From positions 62,001 through 126,000 of the forward strand of contig JAWMQO010000007.1 in assembly GCA_033283325.1 (NCBI GenBank): a DNA stretch of 64,000 nucleotides, written 5' to 3'. Below, piece by piece: positions 33,999 through 42,322 of this stretch. The stretch comes from Mangrovimicrobium sp033283325 (lineage in GTDB: Bacteria > Pseudomonadota > Gammaproteobacteria > Pseudomonadales > Halieaceae). Position 1 is the stretch's first letter, and every line of letters begins with the position of its first letter. The position numbers and the translations under genes are program-made. The notes under the pieces are model-generated. The model saw only the letters and a list, made by a program, of their open reading frames with translations. It was not told where the DNA came from and searched no databases.

Positions 33999-34701
33999 AT
34001 CCCATCAATGGGTGCTGCGGCAACGCGGAAAGGAAGGAGTCGTCCCAGCCATCGCGCAGTGCCGGGGCCAGTTTCATCCAGCTCTTGATGTCATCGGGGA
34101 TGTCGCCCTTCCAGGCGGGGTACCACTTGCCGAAACCGTCCCAGCCGCCTTCGAGCGCCCAGTAGTGAATGACTTCCTCGTTGTTGAAAATCGGTACAAA
34201 GGAACCCAGCCACTTCTTACCGGTGCGCTCTGACCAGGGCACGTAGGCGTAGCGCAATTGCTCGATGTAGTCTTCCTGCCGGCCCGGCTTGGTGGTCATG
34301 ATTTCCTGGATCGCCACCCGTGCGTCGTATTTCTCCGCCTGCAACTCGGCCAGTAACTTGATGTCGCTGTTGGCGTAGCACAGGCGCCCCTCGCCTTCGG
34401 CGTGGAGGTCGGCGAGGGCCTTGTCCCAGCCTGCGAACTGCGTATCGCCGTTGATGCGGCTGCGCATTGCGCCCAGTTTGCCGAGGTGATCGTAGCCGTC
34501 GATTTCCCAGATGGTGGTGATTTCGGGCCAGTTGGAATTGAAATGGCTGCCCTGCCAGTGGCCGAACAGGCGTGCTCCGTGCTCTTCCATCGCGGGCTGG
34601 TAAAGTTCCGAAAATGCCGTGTTGTAAGCATCGATGTCACCAATACCCAGTGAGGTCGTCTCGTGGATGTATAGCGCACGATTCTTGAATTGTTTCCGCA
34701 T
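33997..34701 (-). CDS. NIPSNAP-like dimeric alpha+beta barrel protein
   Basis: 234 residues that appear to hold two ferredoxin-like halves. The first has ALYIHETTSLGIGDIDAYN and a central TTIWEIDGYDHLGKLGAM; the second has VAIQEIMTTKPGRQEDYIEQ. NIPSNAP family members carry this arrangement and have no firmly known reaction. TTGGAG stands before the ATG. It lies 77 bp downstream of two MFS genes on the same strand, and ATCAATTGAT (34732-34741) is a perfect 10-bp palindrome in the gap, so separate regulation is possible. Confidence 0.65.
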   Translation of the reverse strand: MRKQFKNRALYIHETTSLGIGDIDAYNTAFSELYQPAMEEHGARLFGHWQGSHFNSNWPEITTIWEIDGYDHLGKLGAMRSRINGDTQFAGWDKALADLHAEGEGRLCYANSDIKLLAELQAEKYDARVAIQEIMTTKPGRQEDYIEQLRYAYVPWSERTGKKWLGSFVPIFNNEEVIHYWALEGGWDGFGKWYPAWKGDIPDDIKSWMKLAPALRDGWDDSFLSALPQHPLMG

Positions 34702-34778
34702 CTGTTAACTCCAACTGTTCTTTGCAGGTTGATCAATTGATTGCGTTTGCCTTTTCTCTTGTCGAGGCAGTGCCGGGT

Positions 34779-36089
34779 TCAGCCAGCCTCACGCCGTGCG
34801 AAATCCGCCGTGATGTGTCGCGAGCCCATGTAGAGGGCGATACCGGCGGGGATTACCGCCATCGAAACGATCAGCAGCGCATAGCGTAGAGATTCATCGC
34901 CGTAGACCGGAGCGTAGTGGTCACTCAATAATCCCGCAGCGACCGGGCCGAGACCCATGCCGATAAGGTTGCCGACAATGGTCCACATGGCGTGGGCCGT
35001 CGCCCGGGTGGAGGCGTCGACCAGCGACTGGCAGGTGGATATCAGGGGCGGCGATACCGCGCCGCCGATCAGGGAGGCCGCGATCGAACAGGCAAGGCCC
35101 ACTGGCAGTATCGTGCCCCAGAGCATGTCCTCCTGCGGCCAGAGAAGGAAGCCCACCAGCAGCGGCAGGCTCGACATCAGGGCGGCGATCGGCAGCCACA
35201 GGTTCCAGCGCACATCGCGCTTGCTCAGGCGGTCCACCAGGATGCCACCGAGCAGTGCGCCGAGCATTCCGGGTAACGGGCTGATAAGAAAATACACCAT
35301 GCCCGCGGTTGCCTGTTCCATGCCGTAGACCCGGATCAGGAACACCGGCTCCCAGGCGCCGCGCCCGATACCCGCGACCATGGAGAGGCTGGCACCGGCG
35401 ATGATCCAGCAGTAAGTGCGGTTCCCCCACAGGTAGCCGAGAGTCTCCCGGGTACCGCGCTGCTTTGTTTTCGCGGCGCTTGCATCACTGCCACCGCGAA
35501 GCGGTTCCGCCATGGTGAACCATACCAGCAGGGCCAGGAGCAGGCCGGGTATGCCCGCCACGATCAGCGCGGTACGCCAGCCCCAGGCCTGCCCGGCGAA
35601 GCCGCCGAGGAGCATGCCGGCGCCGATACCCGCGACGCCGCCGATGGAGAGCATCGACATCGCCAGGCCGCGTTTGTGCGGGGGGAAATAGTCAGACAGC
35701 ATGGAAGCAATCGCTGGTGACGATGCGGCCTCGGTAACGCCCACGCCCATGCGGGCAACGAACAACTGGGCGAAGTTGCGGGCCAGTCCGCCCGCCATGG
35801 TGAACAGGCTCCACAGGGCGATGGCCCAGGCGATCATGTTGCGGCGGGAGGTACGGTCCGCGTAGCGGGCCAGCGGGAACTGGCAGAGTATGTGGACGAC
35901 AACGAAAGCGGGACCGACCAGCAGGCCCAGGTGAGTATCGGTGAGGCCGAGATCGGTGCCGATCTGTTCCAGCAGGATGGAGACGATGTAACGGTCCATC
36001 AGGCTGACCGCGACCACCAGGAAGGCGATCAGTAGCACGTAGCGAAGATAGGCTTCCGAATAGGGTCCAGAGTTGGGATTAGCGGGCAA
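34779..36089 (-). CDS. MFS transporter, spinster-like
   Basis: 436 residues with the usual twelve helices. Helix 1 region YLRYVLLIAFLVVAVSLMDR and loop PLARYADRTSRRNM place it with the other spinster-like carriers here. The central loop contains AEPLRGGSDASAAKTKQRG. Start TTG with GAGGAG eight bases upstream; no ATG fits better. Twelve bases separate it from the preceding MFS gene, so the two are surely co-transcribed. Two related carriers in tandem could handle different intermediates or opposite directions. Confidence 0.88.
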   Translation of the reverse strand: MPANPNSGPYSEAYLRYVLLIAFLVVAVSLMDRYIVSILLEQIGTDLGLTDTHLGLLVGPAFVVVHILCQFPLARYADRTSRRNMIAWAIALWSLFTMAGGLARNFAQLFVARMGVGVTEAASSPAIASMLSDYFPPHKRGLAMSMLSIGGVAGIGAGMLLGGFAGQAWGWRTALIVAGIPGLLLALLVWFTMAEPLRGGSDASAAKTKQRGTRETLGYLWGNRTYCWIIAGASLSMVAGIGRGAWEPVFLIRVYGMEQATAGMVYFLISPLPGMLGALLGGILVDRLSKRDVRWNLWLPIAALMSSLPLLVGFLLWPQEDMLWGTILPVGLACSIAASLIGGAVSPPLISTCQSLVDASTRATAHAMWTIVGNLIGMGLGPVAAGLLSDHYAPVYGDESLRYALLIVSMAVIPAGIALYMGSRHITADFARREAG

Positions 36090-36101
36090 ATTCAGCGCTC
36101 C

Positions 36102-37454
36102 TCAGCCATTGGTCGCGGTGTCCAGTCGATTGACCCGTTCCAGGTCCTGGCTCAGCCAGCGACTGCTCAGCATGAAAAACAGGCAACCCACCACGCCCAG
36201 GCCCACTGTAGTCACCAGCGCATAGCGCAGACTGTTGATGCCGTGCTGGGTCGCGAAAAAGTCGCTCAGCGCACCGACGATGAAGGGCCCGGCGCCGGCG
36301 CCGAAGATGTTCATCACGAACAGGACGATGGCGGAGGCGGTGGCGCGCATGTCCAGCCGCGCAAGGTTCTGGTTGGCGCTGTAGACGGCGGGGATATACA
36401 TGTTAAGCAGGACATAGAAGGGGAACAGGAGTAGCAGGGACAGGCTGGTGGAGCCCAGCAGCAGGCTGGTCGCGCCTAGTGGCATGCCTATCAGTGTCAG
36501 CAGTCCAGGGACGCGCACCAGATGAGAAGGCTTGCGGATGGCGATGCGGTCGGCGAGCACGCCTCCCATCAGGGTGCCGGCGCAGCCGCCGACACCGACG
36601 ATGATCGCCATCCATTTCCCCACCTCGACAGGATTCATGCCGTGAACCCGCCCGTAGAACTCGTAGCCCCACATCAGGATGCCGTAACCGATGATCGACA
36701 GGCAGGCGGCGCCGGCCATCATGCACAGCCAGGAAGGCGAGCTCATGAGAAACGCCAGGGTTTCCCGCAAGGTCGAGTGCTGTGCGGAGGCCTGCCGCTG
36801 GTCCGCCATACCGCGGGGCGGTTCGCGGACCGTCAGCAGCAGGACCAGCACGAATAACAAACCCGGCGCGCCCAATATGATGAACGCGGTCCGCCAGTCG
36901 AAGTTCTCCCGCAGGTAGCCCCCACCGAGGTAGGCGATGGCCGAGCCGGCGAAGACGCCGGTGGAATAGATGCCCAGTGCCGTGGCGCGCTTGTGGATGG
37001 GAAAGTAATCGGCAATCAGCGAGTGGGAGGGCGGCGTGCCCGCCGCCTCGCCGATACCGACGCCGAGGCGGGCGATCAGCAGGTGGGTGAAATTCTTCGC
37101 CAGCCCGGTGAGGATGGTCATGGTGCTCCAGACCGCGAGGCCGATGGCGATGATATTGCGGCGATTGGCCCGGTCGGCCCAGCGGGCGATGGGGATGCCG
37201 GCAAAGGTGTAGAGCAGGGCGAAGGCGAAGCCTACCAGCAGGCCCATCGCGGTATCGGAGGCGCCGAATTCTTCCTTGATCGGGCCGATGAAGACCGACA
37301 TGGCCTGGCGATCGATGAAGTTCAGCACGTAGACGACGAATAGTACGCCAAGTACGTAGTTGGCGTAGGCGGAGGATTGACCCGCGGGTATATTGCCGGC
37401 CGCCGCGGGGCGCTGTTCGCCGTCCTCGCGGATCGGGGAGGATGTTTCGCTCAT
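36102..37454 (-). CDS. MFS transporter, spinster-like
   Basis: 450 residues. After a hydrophilic start come YVLGVLFVVYVLNFIDRQAM (helix 1) and PIARWADRANRRNI (loop 2-3). The inter-domain loop VREPPRGMADQRQ and six further helices follow. It is more like the carrier at 5070 than its direct neighbour at 34779. It follows the ligase gene by 142 bp. That gap carries a 6-bp hairpin (GTCCGG 37484-37489 with CCGGAC 37496-37501) but no T run, so read-through from the ligase operon is likely. Confidence 0.88.
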   Translation of the reverse strand: MSETSSPIREDGEQRPAAAGNIPAGQSSAYANYVLGVLFVVYVLNFIDRQAMSVFIGPIKEEFGASDTAMGLLVGFAFALLYTFAGIPIARWADRANRRNIIAIGLAVWSTMTILTGLAKNFTHLLIARLGVGIGEAAGTPPSHSLIADYFPIHKRATALGIYSTGVFAGSAIAYLGGGYLRENFDWRTAFIILGAPGLLFVLVLLLTVREPPRGMADQRQASAQHSTLRETLAFLMSSPSWLCMMAGAACLSIIGYGILMWGYEFYGRVHGMNPVEVGKWMAIIVGVGGCAGTLMGGVLADRIAIRKPSHLVRVPGLLTLIGMPLGATSLLLGSTSLSLLLLFPFYVLLNMYIPAVYSANQNLARLDMRATASAIVLFVMNIFGAGAGPFIVGALSDFFATQHGINSLRYALVTTVGLGVVGCLFFMLSSRWLSQDLERVNRLDTATNG

Positions 37455-37596
37455 CGGTCTAGTCTTATTCGAATCGTCGTAGAGTCCGGCGATGCCCGGA
37501 CCGGTAGACCAGAGGGGCGTTTCGCGTTCGTCCCATCATCCCCGAAATAAAACTGACATTCCAGTAGCTTTTGCCTCGTCGCAGCTTGCCAGGTCG

Positions 37597-39135
37597 TCAG
37601 GTATCCAGGCGTTCCATCATCATGCGCTGGATCTCCCTGCGGGCGACCTTGTTGCTGGGAAGCATCGGGACCTCGTCTCGCTGTATCTGCAGGTAGGCCC
37701 GGGGTACCTTGAAGCTCGACAGCCGCTCGCGCAGCGATGATTCCAGTACCGCGAAATCCAGTTTCGCGCCATCCCGTGCCACCACCGCGGCGGTAACCAG
37801 TTCACCGCGAGTCGCATCCGGCACGCCGACCACGTAGGCCGAGTGCACACCCTCCAGTTGCTGCAGTTCGAGCTCGACTTCCGCAGGGGAGACATTGCTG
37901 CCGACGGTCTTGATCATGTCGCCGTCGCGACCGACGAAGTGGATCCGCTTACCTTCGGCGCGGCCGAGATCGCCCGTGCGGTAGTAACCGTCCGCGGTAA
38001 AGTACTGGTCGCGTTCGACCTTGTGCAGGCCCGGGGTAAGCGCGTAACCGCGGATCTGGATTTCGCCGACTTCGCCGATGGGCACCGGAGCATCCTGCTC
38101 GTCTGCCAGTCGCAGTTCGTAGCGCTCCGCGATATGGTCGAGCGGGGCGCACAGGGGATGGCCGGGTGCGCGCATTTCGTCGCCATAGGAGTAGGGCCCC
38201 AGGGTTTCGGTCATGCCGAGGGCCCAGATCGTGTAGCCCGGCGGCATCTCGATCATGTCCTCCTCCGCAAGCACGCTGCCCATGGCAGAGCGGCTGTCGG
38301 TGGTGGTAGCTTCGGTACAGACGGTGTGAACGCCGAATTCGAGGTCGGGCAACAGGAACATCATCAAACCGCCCACCCAGAACAGGGGCAGGGGCACGAC
38401 CCGCTCGTGGTCGCGGCTCATTGGCGACATGCGACGCAGGAAGTGCGTGCGGAACAGCACCGGGCCGTGGTTGTGGCGCACACCCTTGGGTAATGCCATC
38501 GAACCCGAGGTGTAGATCTCGAGGGCCTGGTCGGTGGGGTGGATTTCACTCTCCACCGCGCCGAGCAATGCCGGACTGATGCTCCCTGCGGCGCCCGTCA
38601 GCCAGTCCAGGTCGCGCACCGAGGCGGGCAGGTCGTCCCCGGTGGAGGCGACCCAGCGCAGGAAGGGCGCACTTTCCAGGCGCAGCTCGGGATCGGGGTT
38701 TTCCAGCAGTTCCGGCACGGCGTCGCACAGTCGTGCCACCAGATCCTTGCCGAGCAGTTCCCGTTGCAGGATCAGGCCGCCGACGTCGGACTGTTTCAGT
38801 ACCCGCACCAGTTCGTTGGCCTTGATAAAGCTGCTGATCGGCACCGCGATGGCGCCGCTGCGGGCGATAGCCGCGAGGACCACGCCGAACATGGGACCAT
38901 TGCCGCAAATGAAGCCTACCCGGCTGCCCTTGCCAATACCGCGGGCGAGCAGGCCGCGGGCCATTTCGGCGGAGCGCTGTTCCAGTTGTTCGAAGTCCAG
39001 GGTCTCGCTGCTGCCGTCCGCCCGGCGCAGGCTGACCGCGGGGGCCGGGCCGTAGGCAAGTGCAGCTGCGCGAATCAGTTGCGGCAGCGTTTTCGCTTTT
39101 TGTGGATCGATCCACGGGGCATCTGCTTTGCTCAA
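37597..39135 (-). CDS. AMP-dependent acyl-CoA synthetase with variant ATP loop
   Basis: 512 residues if the TTG at 39135 is used; it overlaps the CaiB stop as TTGA and has GAGG upstream, while the open frame extends farther. The ATP loop is YTSGSMALPKGVRHNH, where the family norm is T-S-G-T-T-G-x-P-K-G, so two of three variable positions differ. The hinge (HFVGRDGDMIKTVGSNVSP) and the C-terminal lysine (LPSNKVARREIQ) are intact. It should make an acyl-CoA. Translational coupling to the CoA-transferase gene suggests one pathway with two routes to the thioester. Confidence 0.87.
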   Translation of the reverse strand: MSKADAPWIDPQKAKTLPQLIRAAALAYGPAPAVSLRRADGSSETLDFEQLEQRSAEMARGLLARGIGKGSRVGFICGNGPMFGVVLAAIARSGAIAVPISSFIKANELVRVLKQSDVGGLILQRELLGKDLVARLCDAVPELLENPDPELRLESAPFLRWVASTGDDLPASVRDLDWLTGAAGSISPALLGAVESEIHPTDQALEIYTSGSMALPKGVRHNHGPVLFRTHFLRRMSPMSRDHERVVPLPLFWVGGLMMFLLPDLEFGVHTVCTEATTTDSRSAMGSVLAEEDMIEMPPGYTIWALGMTETLGPYSYGDEMRAPGHPLCAPLDHIAERYELRLADEQDAPVPIGEVGEIQIRGYALTPGLHKVERDQYFTADGYYRTGDLGRAEGKRIHFVGRDGDMIKTVGSNVSPAEVELELQQLEGVHSAYVVGVPDATRGELVTAAVVARDGAKLDFAVLESSLRERLSSFKVPRAYLQIQRDEVPMLPSNKVARREIQRMMMERLDT

Positions 39136-40352
39136 GGGATGATGCCTCGGTCCTGCAGCTCCGCGATGGTTTCCCACTCGTAGCCGAGCTCCAGCAACAG
39201 GCTTTCGGTGTGCTCGCCGAGCTCTGGCGCCCGGCGCAGGGCGGGTGGGGCCTCGTCGAACTGCACCGGTACCGCGGGGAGGTGATAGGCCGGCGTATCA
39301 CCTTCGGCGGGGACCTCGCCGATATAGCCGTTGGCGATGACCTGTGGGTCCTCGAGCAGTTCGTCGACCCGCTGCACCGGCGCCCAGGGCACATCGATAC
39401 TGCCCAGCGTGGCCTTGCACTCGGCGAAACTGCGTTTGCCGAATTCGGCGTCGAGTTCGGCGATACAGGCGGCACAGTTCTCCCTGCGCGCCTTGAGCGA
39501 ATCGAAGCGCGGGTCGATGACAAGGTCTTCGCGGCCCAGGGCCAGGCACAGGTCGGCCCAGTAGCGATCACCCTGCAGCATCATCAACTGGATGAAGCGG
39601 CCGTCCGCCGAGCGATAGGTGCTGGTAAGGGGATTGGGGGTGGCTGCACGATCGCCCGGACGCGGCATTTCCTTGCCCTGCAGTACGGTCAGCAGATCGG
39701 AAGACAGCGTCCACATGGCGGTAGCGAGGAGAGAGACGTCGACCACCGAACCCTTGCCCGTGCGCATTTTCTTCAACAGCGCGCCGGCGATACCGAAGGC
39801 GATAGCCATGCCGCCGTTGCGGTCGCCCATCGCGCCGCGTTGCTGGATGGGGTAATCCCGCTCCGGTGGCGTCAGGGCATCGGCGACACCTCCGCGGGCG
39901 AAAAAGGCGGAGGCGTCGTAGCCGGCCTGGTTGGCGTCGGGGCCGCGGGTGCCGAAGCCATTACCCCGGGCATAGATCAATCCGGGGTAGCGTTCACGCA
40001 GCTGGTCCGCGTCGAGCCCGAGGCGACGCAGGGCATCGGGGCGCAGGCTGGTGAGGAAGACATCGGCGGATTCCAGCAGTTTATGCAGCACCGCAAGGCC
40101 TTCCGGCTTCTTGATATCGAGTGCCAGCGAGCGCTTGCCGCGGTTCGCCAGTGCGACAGAGAGGTTGACGCCGCCGCTGTCGGAGCCGATCCCCTGGGTG
40201 GCCAGCGCGCGGTAGGGGTCGCCGTCCGGGTGTTCGATACGCACGACATCCGCGCCCCAGTCCGCCAGCAACGCGCCCGCCACGGGAACGAAGACCCACT
40301 GGGCCAGTTCGACAACGCGAACACCCTCGAAAATATCGGCTGTGGCTTGCAT
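39132..40352 (-). CDS. CaiB/BaiF-family CoA-transferase
   Basis: 406 residues, the normal size for family III CoA-transferases. The start EGVRVVELAQWVFVPVAGALLADWGADVVRIEHP is typical (only part is needed: ELAQWVFVP, DWGADVVRIE). The catalytic aspartate is Asp177 in QRGAMGDRNGG, which forms the acyl-anhydride intermediate. RPDALRRLGLD and YARGNGFG are further landmarks. Such enzymes move CoA between carboxylic acids, including bile acids and carnitine. It is followed with a four-base overlap by the ligase and preceded by the SDR-like gene. Confidence 0.93.
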   Translation of the reverse strand: MQATADIFEGVRVVELAQWVFVPVAGALLADWGADVVRIEHPDGDPYRALATQGIGSDSGGVNLSVALANRGKRSLALDIKKPEGLAVLHKLLESADVFLTSLRPDALRRLGLDADQLRERYPGLIYARGNGFGTRGPDANQAGYDASAFFARGGVADALTPPERDYPIQQRGAMGDRNGGMAIAFGIAGALLKKMRTGKGSVVDVSLLATAMWTLSSDLLTVLQGKEMPRPGDRAATPNPLTSTYRSADGRFIQLMMLQGDRYWADLCLALGREDLVIDPRFDSLKARRENCAACIAELDAEFGKRSFAECKATLGSIDVPWAPVQRVDELLEDPQVIANGYIGEVPAEGDTPAYHLPAVPVQFDEAPPALRRAPELGEHTESLLLELGYEWETIAELQDRGIIP

Positions 40353-40424
40353 GAAAGTATCCTCTGGAATATCGCTTGAGTGGTGAAGGGCAGTGATCGA
40401 GGGCCTTGCAGTATCGCCAGGCGC

Positions 40425-41207
40425 TTATGCGTTGACGCCGCCGTTGATGCTGATGACCTGCCCGGTAATTTTCTTCGCGCTGTAAGAGCATAAAAACAGG
40501 GCGAGCGGGGCGATATCCTCGACCCGCGGCAGGCCCAGTCCCGCCCGTTTCCTTGCCGTTTCACCCCTCCCACCCGCAGCGTATTTTTCAAAGCTGGGGG
40601 TGTTTTCGACATAGCCCGGGGAAATGCAGTTCACGCGCACACCCTCCCGTGCCACTTCGAGCGCGAGACTGCGGACAAAGCTGATCAGCCCGCCGTTGGC
40701 GCCTCCGATCAGTGCCTGCCTCGGCGCCGCGAAGCGCCCTGCATCCGAAGTAAAGGCGACAATCGCCCCGCCCTGCACGGCCAGGTGGGGCAGGGCGTGG
40801 AAGCACAATTGCTGGAAACTCCCCAGCACCCGGGCGGCATGCTCGCCGTAGGCGCCGGGATCAGTGTTGGCAAAGGGCCCGGTCACGCCCGCCGCGCCGG
40901 TAATCGCGCAGTGAATCAAGCCATCGAGTCGCCCCCAGTGCTGCGCCGCCCGATCGAGCACGGCCGCTATCGACCCCGCTTCGAGAAAGTCGGCTGCCAC
41001 TGGAAACACTTCCGCACCCGCTACGCGCTGCAGCAGGGAGTCAGAAGCCGCGGATGCGCTTTCCATGGAGGTCCCGTGAAGGGCTACCCGGGCGCCGCTG
41101 GCGGCCGCCTGTACGGCAATCTCCAGACCGATGGCGCCACTGCCGCCGGTGACCAGTATTACCGGGGCTTGCTGCGCGGCGCCTGAATTACTGTGTTCGC
41201 TACTCAT
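40425..41207 (-). CDS. SDR-fold protein lacking the catalytic Tyr and Lys
   Basis: 260 residues with a clear SDR scaffold: TGGSGAIGLEIAVQAA is the cofactor motif and NCISPGYVENTP follows the active site. Where YxxxK should be, the sequence is QALIGGANGGLISFVRS, so Tyr reads Ile and Lys reads Asn, while the serine strand AFTSDAG is present. It may be a non-catalytic or altered reductase, or use a different general acid. First gene of the minus operon and the one nearest the palindromic promoter at 41284-41312. I read these codons directly; they are not a frame error. Confidence 0.8.
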   Translation of the reverse strand: MSSEHSNSGAAQQAPVILVTGGSGAIGLEIAVQAAASGARVALHGTSMESASAASDSLLQRVAGAEVFPVAADFLEAGSIAAVLDRAAQHWGRLDGLIHCAITGAAGVTGPFANTDPGAYGEHAARVLGSFQQLCFHALPHLAVQGGAIVAFTSDAGRFAAPRQALIGGANGGLISFVRSLALEVAREGVRVNCISPGYVENTPSFEKYAAGGRGETARKRAGLGLPRVEDIAPLALFLCSYSAKKITGQVISINGGVNA

Positions 41208-41283
41208 GCTCGATACGGTTCCCGCGGCATTGCCTGATAGTTATTCGCTGCCGGAGCTTCCCTGGAGGGATGCCAGTAGGGAA

Positions 41284-41314
41284 ACTTTAATGGCAACTAA
41301 AAGTTGTGTCAATT
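41284..41314 (-). promoter_or_regulatory. Minus-strand promoter with operator filling its spacer
   Basis: Read on the minus strand, TTGACA (41312-41307), a 17-bp spacer and TAAAGT (41289-41284) form a promoter for the SDR-like gene. The palindrome CAACT-AAA-AGTTG occupies 41294-41306, wholly within the spacer. A repressor there would block RNA polymerase directly. Confidence 0.65.
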
Positions 41315-41488
41315 CGCGGGCCCTGGATCAGGATTTGAGTGAATAAGAGCGGATTACAAATGCGCCTGGTACCAGAATTTGCATAATTTCGGCGTTTATA
41401 TAGCTTTTTCGTAGGGGATCATCCTTTGATATGCCGGTTTTTCTCAGGGAGGAGCTGTGGGTCGCTTGGTAACCCAGGCCAATAAACG

Positions 41489-41527
41489 CAACTAGAAGTT
41501 GACAAAAAAAATGTCCCTGTCTAGGAT
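41489..41527 (+). promoter_or_regulatory. Plus-strand promoter with a second operator copy over its -35
   Basis: TTGACA (41499-41504), a 17-bp spacer and TAGGAT (41522-41527) form a promoter for the TetR gene. CAACT-AGA-AGTTG at 41489-41501 overlaps the -35. It differs from the copy at 41294 by one central base. Between the copies (41315-41488) I see no gene and no other clear element. Confidence 0.7.
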
Positions 41528-41597
41528 TCAAGGCAGTTGGTCGCGCCTCTTAAAGGAGTGGTTCGCCCTTGTCAGGCAGCGACCGAGAATAAAGAGA

Positions 41598-42287
41598 ATG
41601 GCAAGCGCGCTGATCAGCGCGCTGCGAGGTGACAAGACCTTGAACGCAAAGGCAACAGCAAAAGCCAGGCCCGCATCCGGGGATCGCCGCACCAGTGGCG
41701 TGCAGCAGACCGGCAGGGCGGCCAAGGTTGTTGCCAGCGTACTGAAGGCAACCGGCGAGGAACTCAACCGTGTCGGCTATGCCAACCTGAAGGTCGAGGA
41801 AGTCGCCGAGCGCGCGGGCGTAAACAAGACCACCATCTATCGCCGCTGGCCGACCAAGGCCATCCTCGTTTCCGATACCCTGGATTCGCATTTCCAGGTG
41901 GAGCGGCCCCTGCCCGACACCGGCAGCCTGCGCGGCGATTTTCTCGCCTACCTGAGCAATATGGTGACTCTGAGCAAAACCTCCATGTGGCGGGGAATCC
42001 TCACTGCGCTCTCCGGGCGCACGGACCCTGAAGTCGAGGCGGTCGCCCGCAAGCTTTACCAGCGTGAGCGCGAGTACAGGACCAAAATGGTTACACGTGC
42101 CATCGAGCGTGGCGAGTTTCCCCGCAGCGTCAACGCCGAGCTGATCGGTGATATGTGTTCCGCCCCCATCCTCCGCCGCCTCCTGACCTTCGGTGAGGAG
42201 GTGGAAACGAATTACATCGAGGCAGTTATCGACGTCGCCCTGACCGGCGCGGCGGTGGTTGCGGTCAGAAACAGCGGCGCCGAATAG
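41598..42287 (+). CDS. TetR/AcrR-family transcriptional regulator
   Basis: 229 residues if it starts at the ATG at 41598. The open frame reaches back to 41499, but that part contains the promoter, so a later start is needed. The helix-turn-helix (LKVEEVAERAGVNKTTIYRR) lies about 70 residues in, behind a basic, Ala-rich tail. The ligand domain includes RGILTALSGRTDPEV. It is placed to control itself, the downstream P450 operon and the divergent SDR/CaiB operon through the two CAACT-N3-AGTTG palindromes. The ribosome site before 41598 is weak. Confidence 0.85.
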   Translation: MASALISALRGDKTLNAKATAKARPASGDRRTSGVQQTGRAAKVVASVLKATGEELNRVGYANLKVEEVAERAGVNKTTIYRRWPTKAILVSDTLDSHFQVERPLPDTGSLRGDFLAYLSNMVTLSKTSMWRGILTALSGRTDPEVEAVARKLYQREREYRTKMVTRAIERGEFPRSVNAELIGDMCSAPILRRLLTFGEEVETNYIEAVIDVALTGAAVVAVRNSGAE

Positions 42288-42322
42288 CGCCAGATCCAGA
42301 TTCAACTGCAGGAGTAGATTCC

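Noticed and set aside
37502..37740. Small plus-strand frame near the 3' end of the ligase
   Set aside because: Mostly overlaps the ligase gene, has no ribosome site and no recognisable domain.
41499..41597. N-terminal extension of the TetR gene from TTG 41499 or ATG 41511
   Set aside because: This part contains the TTGACA and TAGGAT boxes of the gene's own promoter and is unlike TetR N-termini.
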